A stretch of DNA of 64,000 nt, taken from Uliginosibacterium paludis. Lineage in GTDB: Bacteria > Pseudomonadota > Gammaproteobacteria > Burkholderiales > Rhodocyclaceae. The stretch lies in contig NZ_JBDIVF010000004.1 of the NCBI RefSeq assembly GCF_039631355.1, forward strand, positions 1 through 64,000, read 5' to 3'. The translations under genes and the position numbers were made by a program. Shown one piece after another: positions 7,609 through 14,957 of the stretch. The notes under the pieces were generated by a model that saw only the letters and a program-made list of their open reading frames with translations, was not told where the DNA came from and made no database searches. Position 1 is the stretch's first letter; every line of letters begins with the position of its first letter.

Positions 7609-8025
7609 GACATAGCGCTGCACCCAAGGGCTTTTGACGGCAGATGCTAATTGCGACGCTTCAAATTCAAAGCCAAAGGAAACGGAATGCCAGAAGCTTC
7701 CATTTTCAGCGATGAAGTGATGGCCCATGGATCCTTCGACGGCCAAATGACCGCGTGAATTGGAGGCAAACACTATTAACTCTAGCTCGTTCGGTGACAT
7801 CGACGACAGCTTTGCTTCACCTGATAGGGTTTGGTTGAGCGTAACCAAACCCAAACAGAAATTTTTCATTTCTTCCGCGTGTGCCCAAGCGGCGGCTTTG
7901 CCTTCAAAGCCTTGCGAACTTGCAGAGACCTCCAAGCGAGCGTCTCCGAAGCTGGGTAGCTTTGACTCTTCTTCAACGGCGACAAACATTTCGAAGAAAT
8001 TTTCGTGATTGCTGAGATGGAACAT
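7603..8025 (-). CDS. WapI-type immunity-like cassette protein
   Basis: The 140-residue protein has a beta-rich pattern with the segments LEVSASSQGFEGKAAAW, LSSMSPNELELIVF and GHLAVEGSMGHH, resembling the WapI family of immunity proteins that neutralise polymorphic toxins. No signal peptide or membrane segment, so it is probably cytoplasmic. The stop codon is formed by the attC core (GGC TAA), so the cassette has no spare sequence at its 3' end. The family assignment rests on recalled sequence pattern and is tentative; no cognate toxin is in the window. Confidence 0.7.
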   Translation of the reverse strand: MFHLSNHENFFEMFVAVEEESKLPSFGDARLEVSASSQGFEGKAAAWAHAEEMKNFCLGLVTLNQTLSGEAKLSSMSPNELELIVFASNSRGHLAVEGSMGHHFIAENGSFWHSVSFGFEFEASQLASAVKSPWVQRYVG

Positions 8026-8032
8026 TGATGAC

Positions 8033-8131
8033 GGCTAACGTTTGACGTGAGGGGCCGCCGTAGCAGCGAAGCCGCGAAGGGAACCCACAAGCGCAGCTTG
8101 TGGGCGGTCCCTCTCGACGGAAGAGTTAGGA
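8033..8131 (-). repeat. attC site (TTTGACG type)
   Basis: Core GGCTAAC to GTTAGGA, 99 bp, with the paired GTAGCAGC/GAAGCCGC and CAAGCGCAGCTTG segments of the commonest subtype. Belongs to the fused cassette 8132-8708. Confidence 0.92.
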
Positions 8132-8176
8132 CGCGGTTCGGTAGCACTAAGAATGATGGTGGGAACCGGCAGGTGA

Positions 8177-8473
8177 CTAATCATCATCAATCGCCACCTT
8201 CCCGAACCAGACATAACCCAATGGAATGGAGGCAAATCCCCACAGTAGCATTGCGACGAAAGAAATTAGCGGAAGATTGGGATCGTATTTCAAATACGCA
8301 ATGAAAACGAAAAACGACCCAAAAAACCAAGGAATGTAGAAATACCAAGGTATATAAGCCCGGATTTTCGAGCCACATTTATTGCAACGCGTAGACAAAT
8401 TCATGCCTTGGCCGCATGTGCGAAGCCAACGGCTAAGCGTAACAACCTCGGAGCACTGTGGGCAGGCTGGCAT
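8177..8473 (-). CDS. Cassette membrane protein with zinc-ribbon
   Basis: This 98-residue protein begins with CPQC at residues 4-7 and has CNKC at about 30-33, a likely zinc ribbon. Two hydrophobic segments follow (about 43-60 and 68-90), giving a small membrane-anchored zinc-binding protein. It lies downstream of a collapsed attC, in the same cassette as two smaller genes at 8480-8703, so the three may be cotranscribed. No function assigned. Confidence 0.68.
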   Translation of the reverse strand: MPACPQCSEVVTLSRWLRTCGQGMNLSTRCNKCGSKIRAYIPWYFYIPWFFGSFFVFIAYLKYDPNLPLISFVAMLLWGFASIPLGYVWFGKVAIDDD

Positions 8474-8477
8474 AGAG

Positions 8478-8494
8478 CTCTAACGTGAATTAGA
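8478..8494 (-). repeat. Collapsed attC remnant
   Basis: CTCTAACGTGAATTAGAC joins an outer-core-like CTCTAAC directly to TTAGAC with almost nothing between. I infer a deletion that removed the arms of an attC and fused two cassettes. Confidence 0.5.
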
Positions 8495-8545
8495 CGGCGG
8501 TATTGGAAGAGTAGGCCAGAATGGTTTTTCAACAGACTTCCTCAT
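8480..8545 (-). CDS. Short reading frame ending in a collapsed attC
   Basis: A 21-residue frame (MRKSVEKPFWPTLPIPPSNS and one more residue) starts in a 4-base ATGA overlap with the stop of the gene at 8542 and ends in the collapsed attC core. The overlap suggests coupled translation of a second gene whose 3' part was lost when the attC arms were deleted. Very short; could be chance. Confidence 0.3.
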   Translation of the reverse strand: MRKSVEKPFWPTLPIPPSNSR

Positions 8546-8703
8546 AACCCCATTACTCCTTCAAATAGGTGCTTTAGCCATTGCCAAAAACTTTGTGCGG
8601 GGCTGTCTTTCGCCTTCAACCGCACAACCAAAAACCATGTTGCGTAGCTGACAATGAGTAAGCAGCCAATTACTGAAAGGGCAACGTAGAAGAATTCGGC
8701 CAT
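8542..8703 (-). CDS. Small cassette membrane protein (53 residues)
   Basis: Starts at an ATG a few bases after the upstream attC core and encodes one clear membrane helix (FFYVALSVIGCLLIVSYATW) followed by a basic, aromatic tail. The start position, uninterrupted helix and placement between two core sites favour a real gene. No family recognised. It lies in a longer antisense-like frame that begins inside the attC, which I discount. Confidence 0.6.
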   Translation of the reverse strand: MAEFFYVALSVIGCLLIVSYATWFLVVRLKAKDSPAQSFWQWLKHLFEGVMGL

Positions 8704-8708
8704 AGCAG

Positions 8709-8804
8709 TCTAACGTTTGACGTGAGGGGCCGCCGTAGCGGCGAAGCCGCGAAGGGAACCCAAAGCGCAGCTTTGGGCGGTCCCTCTCGACGGAAGGGTT
8801 AGAC
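8709..8804 (-). repeat. attC site (TTTGACG type)
   Basis: Core TCTAAC to GTTAGAC. It differs from its siblings in the CAAAGCGCAGCTTTG loop stem. Closes the cassette of the gene at 8812. Confidence 0.92.
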
Positions 8805-8811
8805 GTTCGGA

Positions 8812-9303
8812 TTAGCAACCTGGAACATCCTCTCCTTTTATATATTTTCTTTCATATAGAGCCGGAGCCAGGCATTCCAAATTGTAGTTTGTACCTTTGT
8901 CTTCAAACCAAAATGTGAAAACGCTTGACCCTCGTCTACCGTTAAGAACGTAGGTGTGGCCGGCCTTTGCTTCCAATTCAATCTCCGCTTCTGCCCTAGA
9001 TGATGTGACAACTCCGCCTGCGAAGCTATCAACGTTTAGGTATCTTACTTTTAATATCCGTTTTCCCGGCAGAACGAGAAGTCCTTTCGTAAACGGTGCC
9101 CCACCGACGACCGGATTGACTACGTATTCCCCATCAATTTGAAATACATGCCGCCACTGTCTGGAACCTTCTGAAATTACCGCCACATCGCTAAGAGGCT
9201 GCGACGGACCTGCGTACATTTGCTTCGGCTCAGGGGGCATAAGCCCACAGGACGCACATAGCACCGAGACAAAAGCCAAGAGGAATGCAGTAATTGTATT
9301 CAT
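8812..9303 (-). CDS. Cassette lipoprotein
   Basis: The 163-residue protein has a signal peptide (ITAFLLAFVSVL) ending in a cysteine-containing lipobox-like segment (CASCG), so it is probably anchored in a membrane by lipid. The remainder is a beta-rich soluble domain with repeated V-x-V patterns (LLVLPGKRILKVRYLNV, AEIELEAKAGHTYVLNG). The second motif is typical of small periplasmic domains, but no specific family can be named. Confidence 0.7.
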   Translation of the reverse strand: MNTITAFLLAFVSVLCASCGLMPPEPKQMYAGPSQPLSDVAVISEGSRQWRHVFQIDGEYVVNPVVGGAPFTKGLLVLPGKRILKVRYLNVDSFAGGVVTSSRAEAEIELEAKAGHTYVLNGRRGSSVFTFWFEDKGTNYNLECLAPALYERKYIKGEDVPGC

Positions 9304-9335
9304 AACATTGAAGAACCGGACTGTTGATTCAAAAG

Positions 9336-9427
9336 TCTAACGTGGAGATGAGGGGCGGCCGGAGCCGAAGGCGGAGGGAACCGCAAGCGCCAGCTTGCGG
9401 ACGCCCCTCTCGATTGCAGGGTTAGAC
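9336..9427 (-). repeat. attC site (GGAGATGA type)
   Basis: Core TCTAAC to GTTAGAC, with CGCAAGCGCCAGCTTGCG as the apical stem. Closes the cassette of the gene at 9477. Confidence 0.92.
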
Positions 9428-9476
9428 GATTTTTGCATTGTTTATGAGCTTGGAGTCTAAGCAGGCACGACGGAAT

Positions 9477-9767
9477 TTAACTACACCCCTTCAATCCGAC
9501 CACCTCTTGCCTTTTTTCCTTTGAGGTCACAACTAAATCGAAGGGCAGGAGCAGTGTGTCAAGTACTGCGGACAGTGGTAGATCAGCAAGAATAAATGGG
9601 ACGGGAATAAATAGTGCTGCGCCGCTAGTGCCTATTGCACATGGCATCTGGGTAATAGATTTTTCAGCGCCTGCGTATGGATAACCAAAGCCGTCTGAGT
9701 GAACGGCTAAAGATGAGCAACCACTCAAGAGTAGGCTGAAGGCTATGCAGGCAGTTTTTTTGATCAT
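9477..9767 (-). CDS. YceK/YidQ-family lipoprotein
   Basis: The 96-residue protein has a signal peptide with a good lipobox (SLLLSGCSS), then the YPYAGAEKSI and DLPLSAVLDTLLLPFDL segments typical of the YceK/YidQ (DUF1375) lipoproteins. Members are small outer-membrane-associated lipoproteins of unknown role. The length is usual for the family and the gene looks intact. The ATG is 18 bases after the upstream attC. Confidence 0.82.
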   Translation of the reverse strand: MIKKTACIAFSLLLSGCSSLAVHSDGFGYPYAGAEKSITQMPCAIGTSGAALFIPVPFILADLPLSAVLDTLLLPFDLVVTSKEKRQEVVGLKGCS

Positions 9768-9789
9768 GGCTCAGCTGGATCTAGTGTTG

Positions 9790-9881
9790 TCTAACGTTTG
9801 ACGTGAGGGGCGGCCGGAGCCGCAGGCGGAGGGAACCACAAGCGCAGCTTGTGGCCGTCCCTCTCGACGGAATTGTTATGC
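9790..9881 (-). repeat. attC site (TTTGACG type, variant core)
   Basis: Core TCTAAC to GTTATGC; the inner core has T where most siblings have G. Closes the cassette of the gene at 9876. Confidence 0.9.
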
Positions 9882-10265
9882 GTTTTCATAGCACGAGAGC
9901 GCTTCTTGAAAGAAATGCTCAGGCCACCAACCATCTGCTACAGCCTTTGCTATGAACGGCTTGGCCTCTAACGATTTCATACGGCCAAGTACAAGAGCAA
10001 CGCTGCCAGCATAGCCTTGAGCTGTATGAAGCAATTTAAGTAACTCGGCTTCATGAGGCCGAGTGAGGCTCGGTAGAGCTTTTGTCAGGAAGTAAGAAGC
10101 CTGCATCGGTGCATCACCTTCATAGTCATCTGCATCGACTGCGATGTGCACCAACAAAGTTATGAACTCGGGCGATTGAAGCTCAGCAAGAATACGGCGC
10201 TCAGCCTCCGACGTGACCGCACAGGAATCAATTAGTAGCTGACGTACTTCGGGCTCAGAAATCAT
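9876..10265 (-). CDS. Hypothetical helical cassette protein
   Basis: The 129-residue protein is predominantly helical (EVRQLLIDSCAVTSEAERRI, LLKLLHTAQGYAGSVALVLG) and recalls one or two HEAT-like repeats as in small scaffold or immunity proteins. No signal peptide or metal motif. The stop lies in the attC core and the start is four bases after the preceding core, so the gene fills its cassette. Function not recognised. Confidence 0.65.
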   Translation of the reverse strand: MISEPEVRQLLIDSCAVTSEAERRILAELQSPEFITLLVHIAVDADDYEGDAPMQASYFLTKALPSLTRPHEAELLKLLHTAQGYAGSVALVLGRMKSLEAKPFIAKAVADGWWPEHFFQEALSCYENA

Positions 10266-10268
10266 GAC

Positions 10269-10361
10269 GCATAACGTGGAGATGAGGGGCGGCCGGAGCC
10301 GAAGGCGGAGGGAACCGCAAGCGCCAGCTTGCGGACGTCCCTCTCGATTGCAGGGTTAGCC
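10269..10361 (-). repeat. attC site (GGAGATGA type)
   Basis: Core GCATAAC to GTTAGCC. Closes the cassette of the gene at 10378. Confidence 0.91.
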
Positions 10362-10377
10362 ATTTTTACGCACCCCT

Positions 10378-10737
10378 TCATTCTTGGTTGGCTTTCATGA
10401 GCTGATCGAGATCACGAAACCAACCTGAAGCATTGCTGATCTTAAGCCAGTTGATTTGCCCAAAATCATCCAGATCAATCTGAATAGATGCTCCTTCGAG
10501 CTTCAGAACAATCGGCTCATGCTCTTGAAGCTCAATGGCGCAGCGCTCTTCATAGGTGAGCCGTGGCCAAGGGTAAGCGAGAAACGAAAAGCAGCTTTCC
10601 TCACCCGACAACCTTTGAAGCGGAACGACCACACGAAGCGCTTGTTCAGCAAGCTCGGGCTTTCCAATGCTAACGAGCGCAGATGAAATCTCGCGCGCTA
10701 ACACTGGAAGCAAAGAAGGCCCGCCGGAATCGAACAT
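10378..10737 (-). CDS. Hypothetical cassette protein
   Basis: The 119-residue soluble protein has a helical first half (LLPVLAREISSALVSIGKPE) and an acidic second half with a beta pattern (IVLKLEGASIQIDLDDFG). The composition is like that of small immunity proteins, but I recognise no family. The ATG follows the upstream attC directly. Confidence 0.62.
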   Translation of the reverse strand: MFDSGGPSLLPVLAREISSALVSIGKPELAEQALRVVVPLQRLSGEESCFSFLAYPWPRLTYEERCAIELQEHEPIVLKLEGASIQIDLDDFGQINWLKISNASGWFRDLDQLMKANQE

Positions 10738-10741
10738 AAAT

Positions 10742-10840
10742 GGCTAACGTTTGACGTGAGGGGCCGCCGTAGCGGCGAAGCCGCGAAGGGAACCCACGAG
10801 CGCAGCTTGTGGGCGGTCCCTCTCGACGGAATGGTTAGGC
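10742..10840 (-). repeat. attC site (TTTGACG type)
   Basis: Core GGCTAAC to GTTAGGC, 99 bp. Closes the cassette of the gene at 10869. Confidence 0.93.
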
Positions 10841-10868
10841 GTATTTAAGAGAGCCATACTGATCTGCG

Positions 10869-11252
10869 TTATTCACCAATAGTGTTATTCGTCGGGATGT
10901 CGTGTTTTTTAAAAAACACCGGCATTGACAATATTAGCCAGACGCATGCTGCCGCGAGAGATGGATAAAAAGCCTTAACTCCAAACATTCCCGAACAGAA
11001 AACAATTGCTGCAAAATTCAGGGCGCTTAATACTGGAGTGAGAGCGAGAAGCCATGCGGGCGAAGCAATTTGACCCGACATGTAGAGCCACATGGAAAGC
11101 GGGATCGCGAAAAACACAACCGGCGAATACACAACGAGGTAATCAATGCTGTCGGCAGCTCCAATCGGATTGCTTTTTATAAAAATGAAAAGCAAAGACC
11201 AAGTGAAGTAGCCAACTAAGGCGGCCAAAGCAGTGAAGATCGCTGAGAGCAT
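10869..11252 (-). CDS. Cassette integral membrane protein
   Basis: The 127-residue protein has four strongly hydrophobic segments with short loops (for example IFTALAALVGYFTWSLLFIF, VVFFAIPLSMWLYM, AAIVFCSGMFGV and SLAAACVWLILSMPVFF), consistent with a small four-helix inner-membrane protein. No conserved motif is evident and no family is recognised. Gene and attC are separated by about 30 bases. Confidence 0.65.
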   Translation of the reverse strand: MLSAIFTALAALVGYFTWSLLFIFIKSNPIGAADSIDYLVVYSPVVFFAIPLSMWLYMSGQIASPAWLLALTPVLSALNFAAIVFCSGMFGVKAFYPSLAAACVWLILSMPVFFKKHDIPTNNTIGE

Positions 11253-11256
11253 GGTT

Positions 11257-11355
11257 GCCTAACGTTTGACGTGAGGGGCCGCCGTAGCGGTGAAGCCGCG
11301 AAGGGAACCCACAAGCGCAGCTTGTGGGCGGTCCCTCTCGACGGAATGGTTAGGC
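11257..11355 (-). repeat. attC site (TTTGACG type)
   Basis: Core GCCTAAC to GTTAGGC. Closes the cassette of the gene at 11350, whose stop codon it provides. Confidence 0.93.
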
Positions 11356-11772
11356 ATTTTTAATTAGCCTCGCAAGCATATTTTTCTTGGCCTCATCACT
11401 GTGGCCACGAATATAGCGATCTTTTTCCAGGAGAAGAGACTGCCACTGAGACAAAAACTCTTTGTTTTTCTCAAGCAACGATTTCTCTTCCGCCCATCTT
11501 TCTTGAAACTTCAAAAGTGATGCGTTTATCTCGGATGCTCTTTGGAAGCATTTTTCACAAAGAATTCTTTGTTGATTGATGTTTGACTTTTTCTCTTCGT
11601 AGACGCGCTTCTGATCGACGGCCAAAAACACACAATCAATTTTGCATTGACGACATTTGTAGTGTTTGTCGGTGTAAAACCGAGTGAACTCTGCTGCGAC
11701 TGAGCGCTGACTTTCCACGGACCATTCGCGCGGATTTGCCGGGACTTGCTTTGGCGGAGAGCGAGTAACCAT
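11350..11772 (-). CDS. Zinc-ribbon cassette protein
   Basis: I place the start at the ATG at 11772 (140 residues); the longer frame begins inside the preceding attC. The segment FYTDKHYKCRQCKIDCVFLA and the later CEKCF give a four-cysteine zinc ribbon resembling the probable zinc-binding domain family zinc_ribbon_4/zf-trcl, often followed by a helical tail as here (about residues 90-135, highly charged). A nucleic-acid or protein-binding role is possible. The stop is formed with the attC core. Confidence 0.7.
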   Translation of the reverse strand: MVTRSPPKQVPANPREWSVESQRSVAAEFTRFYTDKHYKCRQCKIDCVFLAVDQKRVYEEKKSNINQQRILCEKCFQRASEINASLLKFQERWAEEKSLLEKNKEFLSQWQSLLLEKDRYIRGHSDEAKKNMLARLIKNA

Positions 11773-11777
11773 CAAAT

Positions 11778-11844
11778 GCCTAACGTTTGAATTCACCGGA
11801 CTGCGCGGCTTTTCGCGCAGGTCCGGTGGAATGATTGGTTAGCC
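11778..11844 (-). repeat. attC site (short 67 bp type)
   Basis: Core GCCTAAC to GTTAGCC. The stem is TTCACCGGACTGCGCG against CGCGCAGGTCCGGTGGAA, unrelated in sequence to the other sites, which suggests recruitment of this cassette from a different integron. Closes the cassette of the gene at 11839. Confidence 0.88.
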
Positions 11845-12309
11845 CTCGGCATCAGATTGGCATTCATGAGTCGTAAGGACTTTCTTAGTGGCGCAACTGG
11901 CAAGCCTCTCCTTGGCACAGTAATAGCCGCCGGACTTGCTCCTCCAGCTCTCGACATCTCTTTTCGAGTAACGGTAAAGGCGGAACTCATTGGGGCCGTG
12001 ACCTTCTTCACGTAGCTTGCTTTGCGGGCCGATAACTACAATTAGCGTTTCATAGTCTTTGGGGTTGCCAACATTGATGTTGTTTCCTTCGGTCGAGTTG
12101 TTGAATTTAATCTGAACCTTGCCGTCTTGGTCCGTGCCGTCATGGCCCGTTTGGCGTAGCTGATTTACCAGCGTTACTCCAAACCCCTCTTTAGCGAGGA
12201 ACTCGCCAATGTCTCCGAGGAAACGTGATGAACGGATGACTCCAACAGCCTCCAACTGCGAAACTGAATCAAAGAAACCGGTAATGGCTAATTGTTGAGC
12301 GGCATTCAT
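11839..12309 (-). CDS. Possible PD-(D/E)XK-fold cassette protein
   Basis: The 156-residue protein contains GDIGEFLAKEGFGV, GHDGTDQDGKVQIKF and a following beta segment (ETLIVVIGPQ). The order glutamate, then aspartate, then Q-I-K resembles the (E)...D...(Q/E)xK metal site of PD-(D/E)XK nuclease-like proteins. A cysteine-bearing C-terminal part follows (CAKERLASCATKK). Its attC is of a foreign type, so the cassette may be a recent arrival. Nuclease activity is inferred from pattern only. Confidence 0.62.
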   Translation of the reverse strand: MNAAQQLAITGFFDSVSQLEAVGVIRSSRFLGDIGEFLAKEGFGVTLVNQLRQTGHDGTDQDGKVQIKFNNSTEGNNINVGNPKDYETLIVVIGPQSKLREEGHGPNEFRLYRYSKRDVESWRSKSGGYYCAKERLASCATKKVLTTHECQSDAEG

Positions 12310-12313
12310 AGAG

Positions 12314-12403
12314 GGCTAACGTGGAAGTGAGGGGCAGCCGGAGCGAAGCGGAGGGAACCACAAGCGCAGCTTGTGGCTGTCCCGCTCGACTGTAGTGTTA
12401 GCT
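12314..12403 (-). repeat. attC site (GGAAGTGA type)
   Basis: Core GGCTAAC to GTTAGCT. Closes the cassette of the protease-like gene at 12404. Confidence 0.91.
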
Positions 12404-12961
12404 TCATTTGACACGACGAATGATCCTTTTTGTTACTTTCTTGGCTGCGCTGCGTGCTCGAAGCTCATTGATGTAAGCGGGGATGAGACGCCATGCCTTC
12501 TCACCATCAAACCCCTTTGCTGGGATAAGGTTGAAGCCAACGATGAAAAGATTGTAGTAGCCAAGATTCGTTGTAAGAACGCGTACGGCAGGGGGTTGCT
12601 CGTCCCCAATGATCAAAGAGAGAACAACGAGTGGTAAGGCCAGCGCAAGCTGAGCGAGGACACCACCCCACGCGACCTGATTGGCCTCTTTTTCGTAATA
12701 AGGCGCTTCAAAGACGCATAGGCCGTGAATGAAAGTCAGATAAATCGCATGACTACGATAGCCAAGGCGTTTTGCGACGTATGCGTGACCTGCCTCGTGT
12801 ATCAAAATGATGGCCAAGTATGTGGCCAACCATTCAAAAGCGAGGAACGGTGTTTGTATCGCGCCAACAAAAAGCGCGGTGCCTATTACAACGACCGACC
12901 AGTGAATGTGCACTGGGGCGCCGAGGATTTTGATTGATTTGGTCGCGATGTATCCGTTCAT
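12404..12961 (-). CDS. Site-2-protease-like membrane metallopeptidase (M50)
   Basis: The ATG at 12961 gives 185 residues; upstream codons come from the attC. The zinc-binding HEAGH motif lies in a hydrophobic segment (YLAIILIHEAGHAYVAKRLG), and a distal NLIPAKGFDGEKAW supplies the third ligand, in the place of the NPxPxxDG motif of M50 peptidases. Four or so membrane helices are visible. The family cuts substrates within the membrane, including anti-sigma factors and signal-peptide remnants. The protein is a minimal form without PDZ or CBS domains. A membrane protease as a cassette cargo is unusual. Confidence 0.82.
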   Translation of the reverse strand: MNGYIATKSIKILGAPVHIHWSVVVIGTALFVGAIQTPFLAFEWLATYLAIILIHEAGHAYVAKRLGYRSHAIYLTFIHGLCVFEAPYYEKEANQVAWGGVLAQLALALPLVVLSLIIGDEQPPAVRVLTTNLGYYNLFIVGFNLIPAKGFDGEKAWRLIPAYINELRARSAAKKVTKRIIRRVK

Positions 12962-12972
12962 GCGAGCGAAGA

Positions 12973-13071
12973 AGCTAACGTTTGACGTGAGGGGCCGCCG
13001 TAGCGGCGAAGCCGCGAAGGGAACCCACAAGCGCAGCTTGTGGGCGGTCCCTCTCGACGGAATTGTTGGGC
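12973..13071 (-). repeat. attC site (TTTGACG type, variant core)
   Basis: Core AGCTAAC to GTTGGGC; the A of GTTAG is replaced by G. Closes the cassette of the gene at 13073. Confidence 0.9.
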
Positions 13072-13072
13072 G

Positions 13073-13468
13073 TCACGGGCACTCTCCTTCGATGTGCTTT
13101 TCTAGAGCCTCAATTTCTTCCCCGAGCTTTTTTAAATGGAGATCATTCCGCTCACGGTCGAACCTCTCAGGTGCGTAAATGGATGCTGGATCAGCCCCAT
13201 TGGCTTTTAGGTACTCGGCAATTTTGAAGTGACCAAAATCAACCGCGACTCTCAACGGAGTAAAGCCAAGCTCACCCTCCTGATGGATATTAATGCCATT
13301 GGAGACGAGAAGCTGGGCGGACTCTAGATCGCCCCATACACAAACAGAATGAAGAGCATTGTCTCCAAGCGCATTTGTTGCATTGATGGAGTCGAAGACC
13401 ACGTAACTGAAATCGGGCGAGCTCTTAATGCGATTCAGCAATTCAACGACACGTTCATTCATGGCCAT
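13073..13468 (-). CDS. Ankyrin-repeat cassette protein
   Basis: The ATG at 13468 gives 131 residues; the frame continues to a TTG in the attC core that I reject. Two ankyrin repeats are clear: NALGDNALHSVCVWGDLESA then QLLVSNGINIHQEGELGFTP, with LRVAVDFGHFKIAEYLKANG completing the second. Ankyrin repeats bind protein partners. The C terminus is a charged helix. Other small ankyrin proteins act as immunity partners of toxins, which is only a possibility here. Confidence 0.82.
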   Translation of the reverse strand: MAMNERVVELLNRIKSSPDFSYVVFDSINATNALGDNALHSVCVWGDLESAQLLVSNGINIHQEGELGFTPLRVAVDFGHFKIAEYLKANGADPASIYAPERFDRERNDLHLKKLGEEIEALEKHIEGECP

Positions 13469-13477
13469 GATAATGAC

Positions 13478-13576
13478 GCCCAACGTTTGACGTGAGGGGC
13501 CGCCGTAGCGGCGAAGCCGCGAAGGGAACCCACAAGCGCAGCTTGTGGGCGGTCCCTCTCGACGGAATGGTTAGAC
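13478..13576 (-). repeat. attC site (TTTGACG type, variant core)
   Basis: Core GCCCAAC to GTTAGAC; the outer core pairs with the variant GTTGGGC of the neighbouring site. Closes the cassette of the gene at 13571. Confidence 0.91.
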
Positions 13577-14218
13577 TTCATGCAGCCAACCTTTATCGAG
13601 CTTGATCGATCGGATGCTTTTCCCATTTTTGGAAGGAGATATTTTCTTAAAATAATTGTCGCGAAACCTAAAAGGAAGGCATTTCTCAATATCCAATAAA
13701 AACATCTTGAGTTCTGAAGATATTTCTGGAAGATAAATCCTGAAGTCTGGCTGAAAAAACACAGTTTGGTGGCCGACATATACGCCAATGGAAGATTTTG
13801 GAGTTTGTGTGCCGCCGATTGGATTTTGTTTGATTTGGCTGGCTTTCCATTCAAATGAATAGAGCAAATACAGTTCAATAGGACCAAGTATTTGCTTTGG
13901 ACCTTTGTCTATTTCAAGAACGAGATTCAGCGCACTTTGTACTTGCTCTTGGCTTAAATCCCATTTTCTGCTTGAGACATCAATTCTTGGCTCACCAAAG
14001 AGTCTCTTTGATTTATCAATACAATCATCCGAAATAATTTTTTCTGTCCATTCGCTTGGGCCGACGCATGTCAGTTGCGAAATTTTTAAATCTGAGTCAG
14101 TTCTTGACTTTAAGAAATCATAAATCAATGACCACGATTTTTGCTGATTGCGTATGCGAGTATGGTGACCAAACGAACCTGATTTTGGTGGGCTGTAATA
14201 TATATGTTCGCAGATCAT
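13571..14218 (-). CDS. Hypothetical cassette protein (215 residues)
   Basis: The start at 14218 excludes codons that belong to the upstream attC. The gene is distinctly richer in A and T than the resident chromosome, a sign of foreign origin. The protein is soluble, with alternating helical and strand patterns (WSLIYDFLKSRTDSDLKISQ, GPIELYLLYSFEWKASQI, FFQPDFRIYLPEISSELKMF) and no motif I recognise. Its stop codon comes from the attC core. Confidence 0.68.
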   Translation of the reverse strand: MICEHIYYSPPKSGSFGHHTRIRNQQKSWSLIYDFLKSRTDSDLKISQLTCVGPSEWTEKIISDDCIDKSKRLFGEPRIDVSSRKWDLSQEQVQSALNLVLEIDKGPKQILGPIELYLLYSFEWKASQIKQNPIGGTQTPKSSIGVYVGHQTVFFQPDFRIYLPEISSELKMFLLDIEKCLPFRFRDNYFKKISPSKNGKSIRSIKLDKGWLHEV

Positions 14219-14230
14219 GTGGAAGCGAGA

Positions 14231-14329
14231 GCCTAACGTTTGACGTGAGGGGCCGCCGTAGCGGCGAAGCCGCAAAGGGAACCTGCAAGCGCAGCTTGCA
14301 GGCGGTCCCTCTCGACGGAATTGTTAGGC
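14231..14329 (-). repeat. attC site (TTTGACG type)
   Basis: Core GCCTAAC to GTTAGGC, with TGCAAGCGCAGCTTGCA as apical stem. Closes the cassette of the gene at 14351. Confidence 0.93.
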
Positions 14330-14350
14330 GAATGATCACGGGCACGAGTT

Positions 14351-14857
14351 TCACAAGCATGGCAGTAACGCCACGTAGAAACAGCCAATAGCCATAATAA
14401 AGAAAATAGAAATCGTGGCAAAAAACTGCGCGGCATCTTCTTTTCGTGAAATACCACGATACTTTCCGTATTGACTAATGCCGCCGGGGAAGTAGCCCTG
14501 CTGCAAAGCGATCTTGCAAAACATCAAGATCCCGACTCCAAATATTGCGGCCCCAGTTGAACGAAGTAGAGATGACCACACAGACTCATTGAATAGCTCG
14601 GCGACGAGAAGTATGAGCGTTGCTGAAGCTACCACTGGCATGCCCCAAGGTTGGCGAGGCCACGGGGGAAGGGTTGTGCTCCTTGGTTCTTGTGATTTTC
14701 TGCGGCCCCATAGAGACAGAGTAACCAGTGATACATACACAACGGTTGTAAGTAATAGGCCCGCTTCGTAACCAATGCCGGCAAAAGGCGAGACTTTGCT
14801 AAGCGCGATCGCGCCAAAAACGCACAGAATGAATAGCCCACCGACTCTGAAGATCAT
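14351..14857 (-). CDS. Cassette integral membrane protein
   Basis: The 168-residue protein has about five hydrophobic segments (GGLFILCVFGAIAL, AGLLLTTVVYVSLVTLSLW, MPVVASATLILLVAELF, GAAIFGVGILMFCKIAL and FFATISIFFIMAIGCFYVAL) joined by short basic loops, so it is a small polytopic inner-membrane protein. The ATG starts right at the edge of the preceding attC, leaving no room for a separate leader. No family recognised. Confidence 0.66.
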   Translation of the reverse strand: MIFRVGGLFILCVFGAIALSKVSPFAGIGYEAGLLLTTVVYVSLVTLSLWGRRKSQEPRSTTLPPWPRQPWGMPVVASATLILLVAELFNESVWSSLLRSTGAAIFGVGILMFCKIALQQGYFPGGISQYGKYRGISRKEDAAQFFATISIFFIMAIGCFYVALLPCL

Positions 14858-14956
14858 TTCTAACGTTTGACGTGAGGGGCCGCCGGAGCGGCGAAGCCGC
14901 GGAGGGAACCCACAAGCGCAGCTTGTGGGCGGTCCCTCTCGACGGAATGGTTAGGC
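14858..14956 (-). repeat. attC site (TTTGACG type)
   Basis: Core TTCTAAC to GTTAGGC. Closes the cassette of the gene at 14958. Confidence 0.93.
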
Positions 14957-14957
14957 T

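Noticed and set aside
8561..8818. An 85-codon frame that crosses an attC site
   Set aside because: Its first third is a translation of attC arms and recurs with every TTTGACG-type site. The real small gene in this place is 8542-8703, in a different frame.
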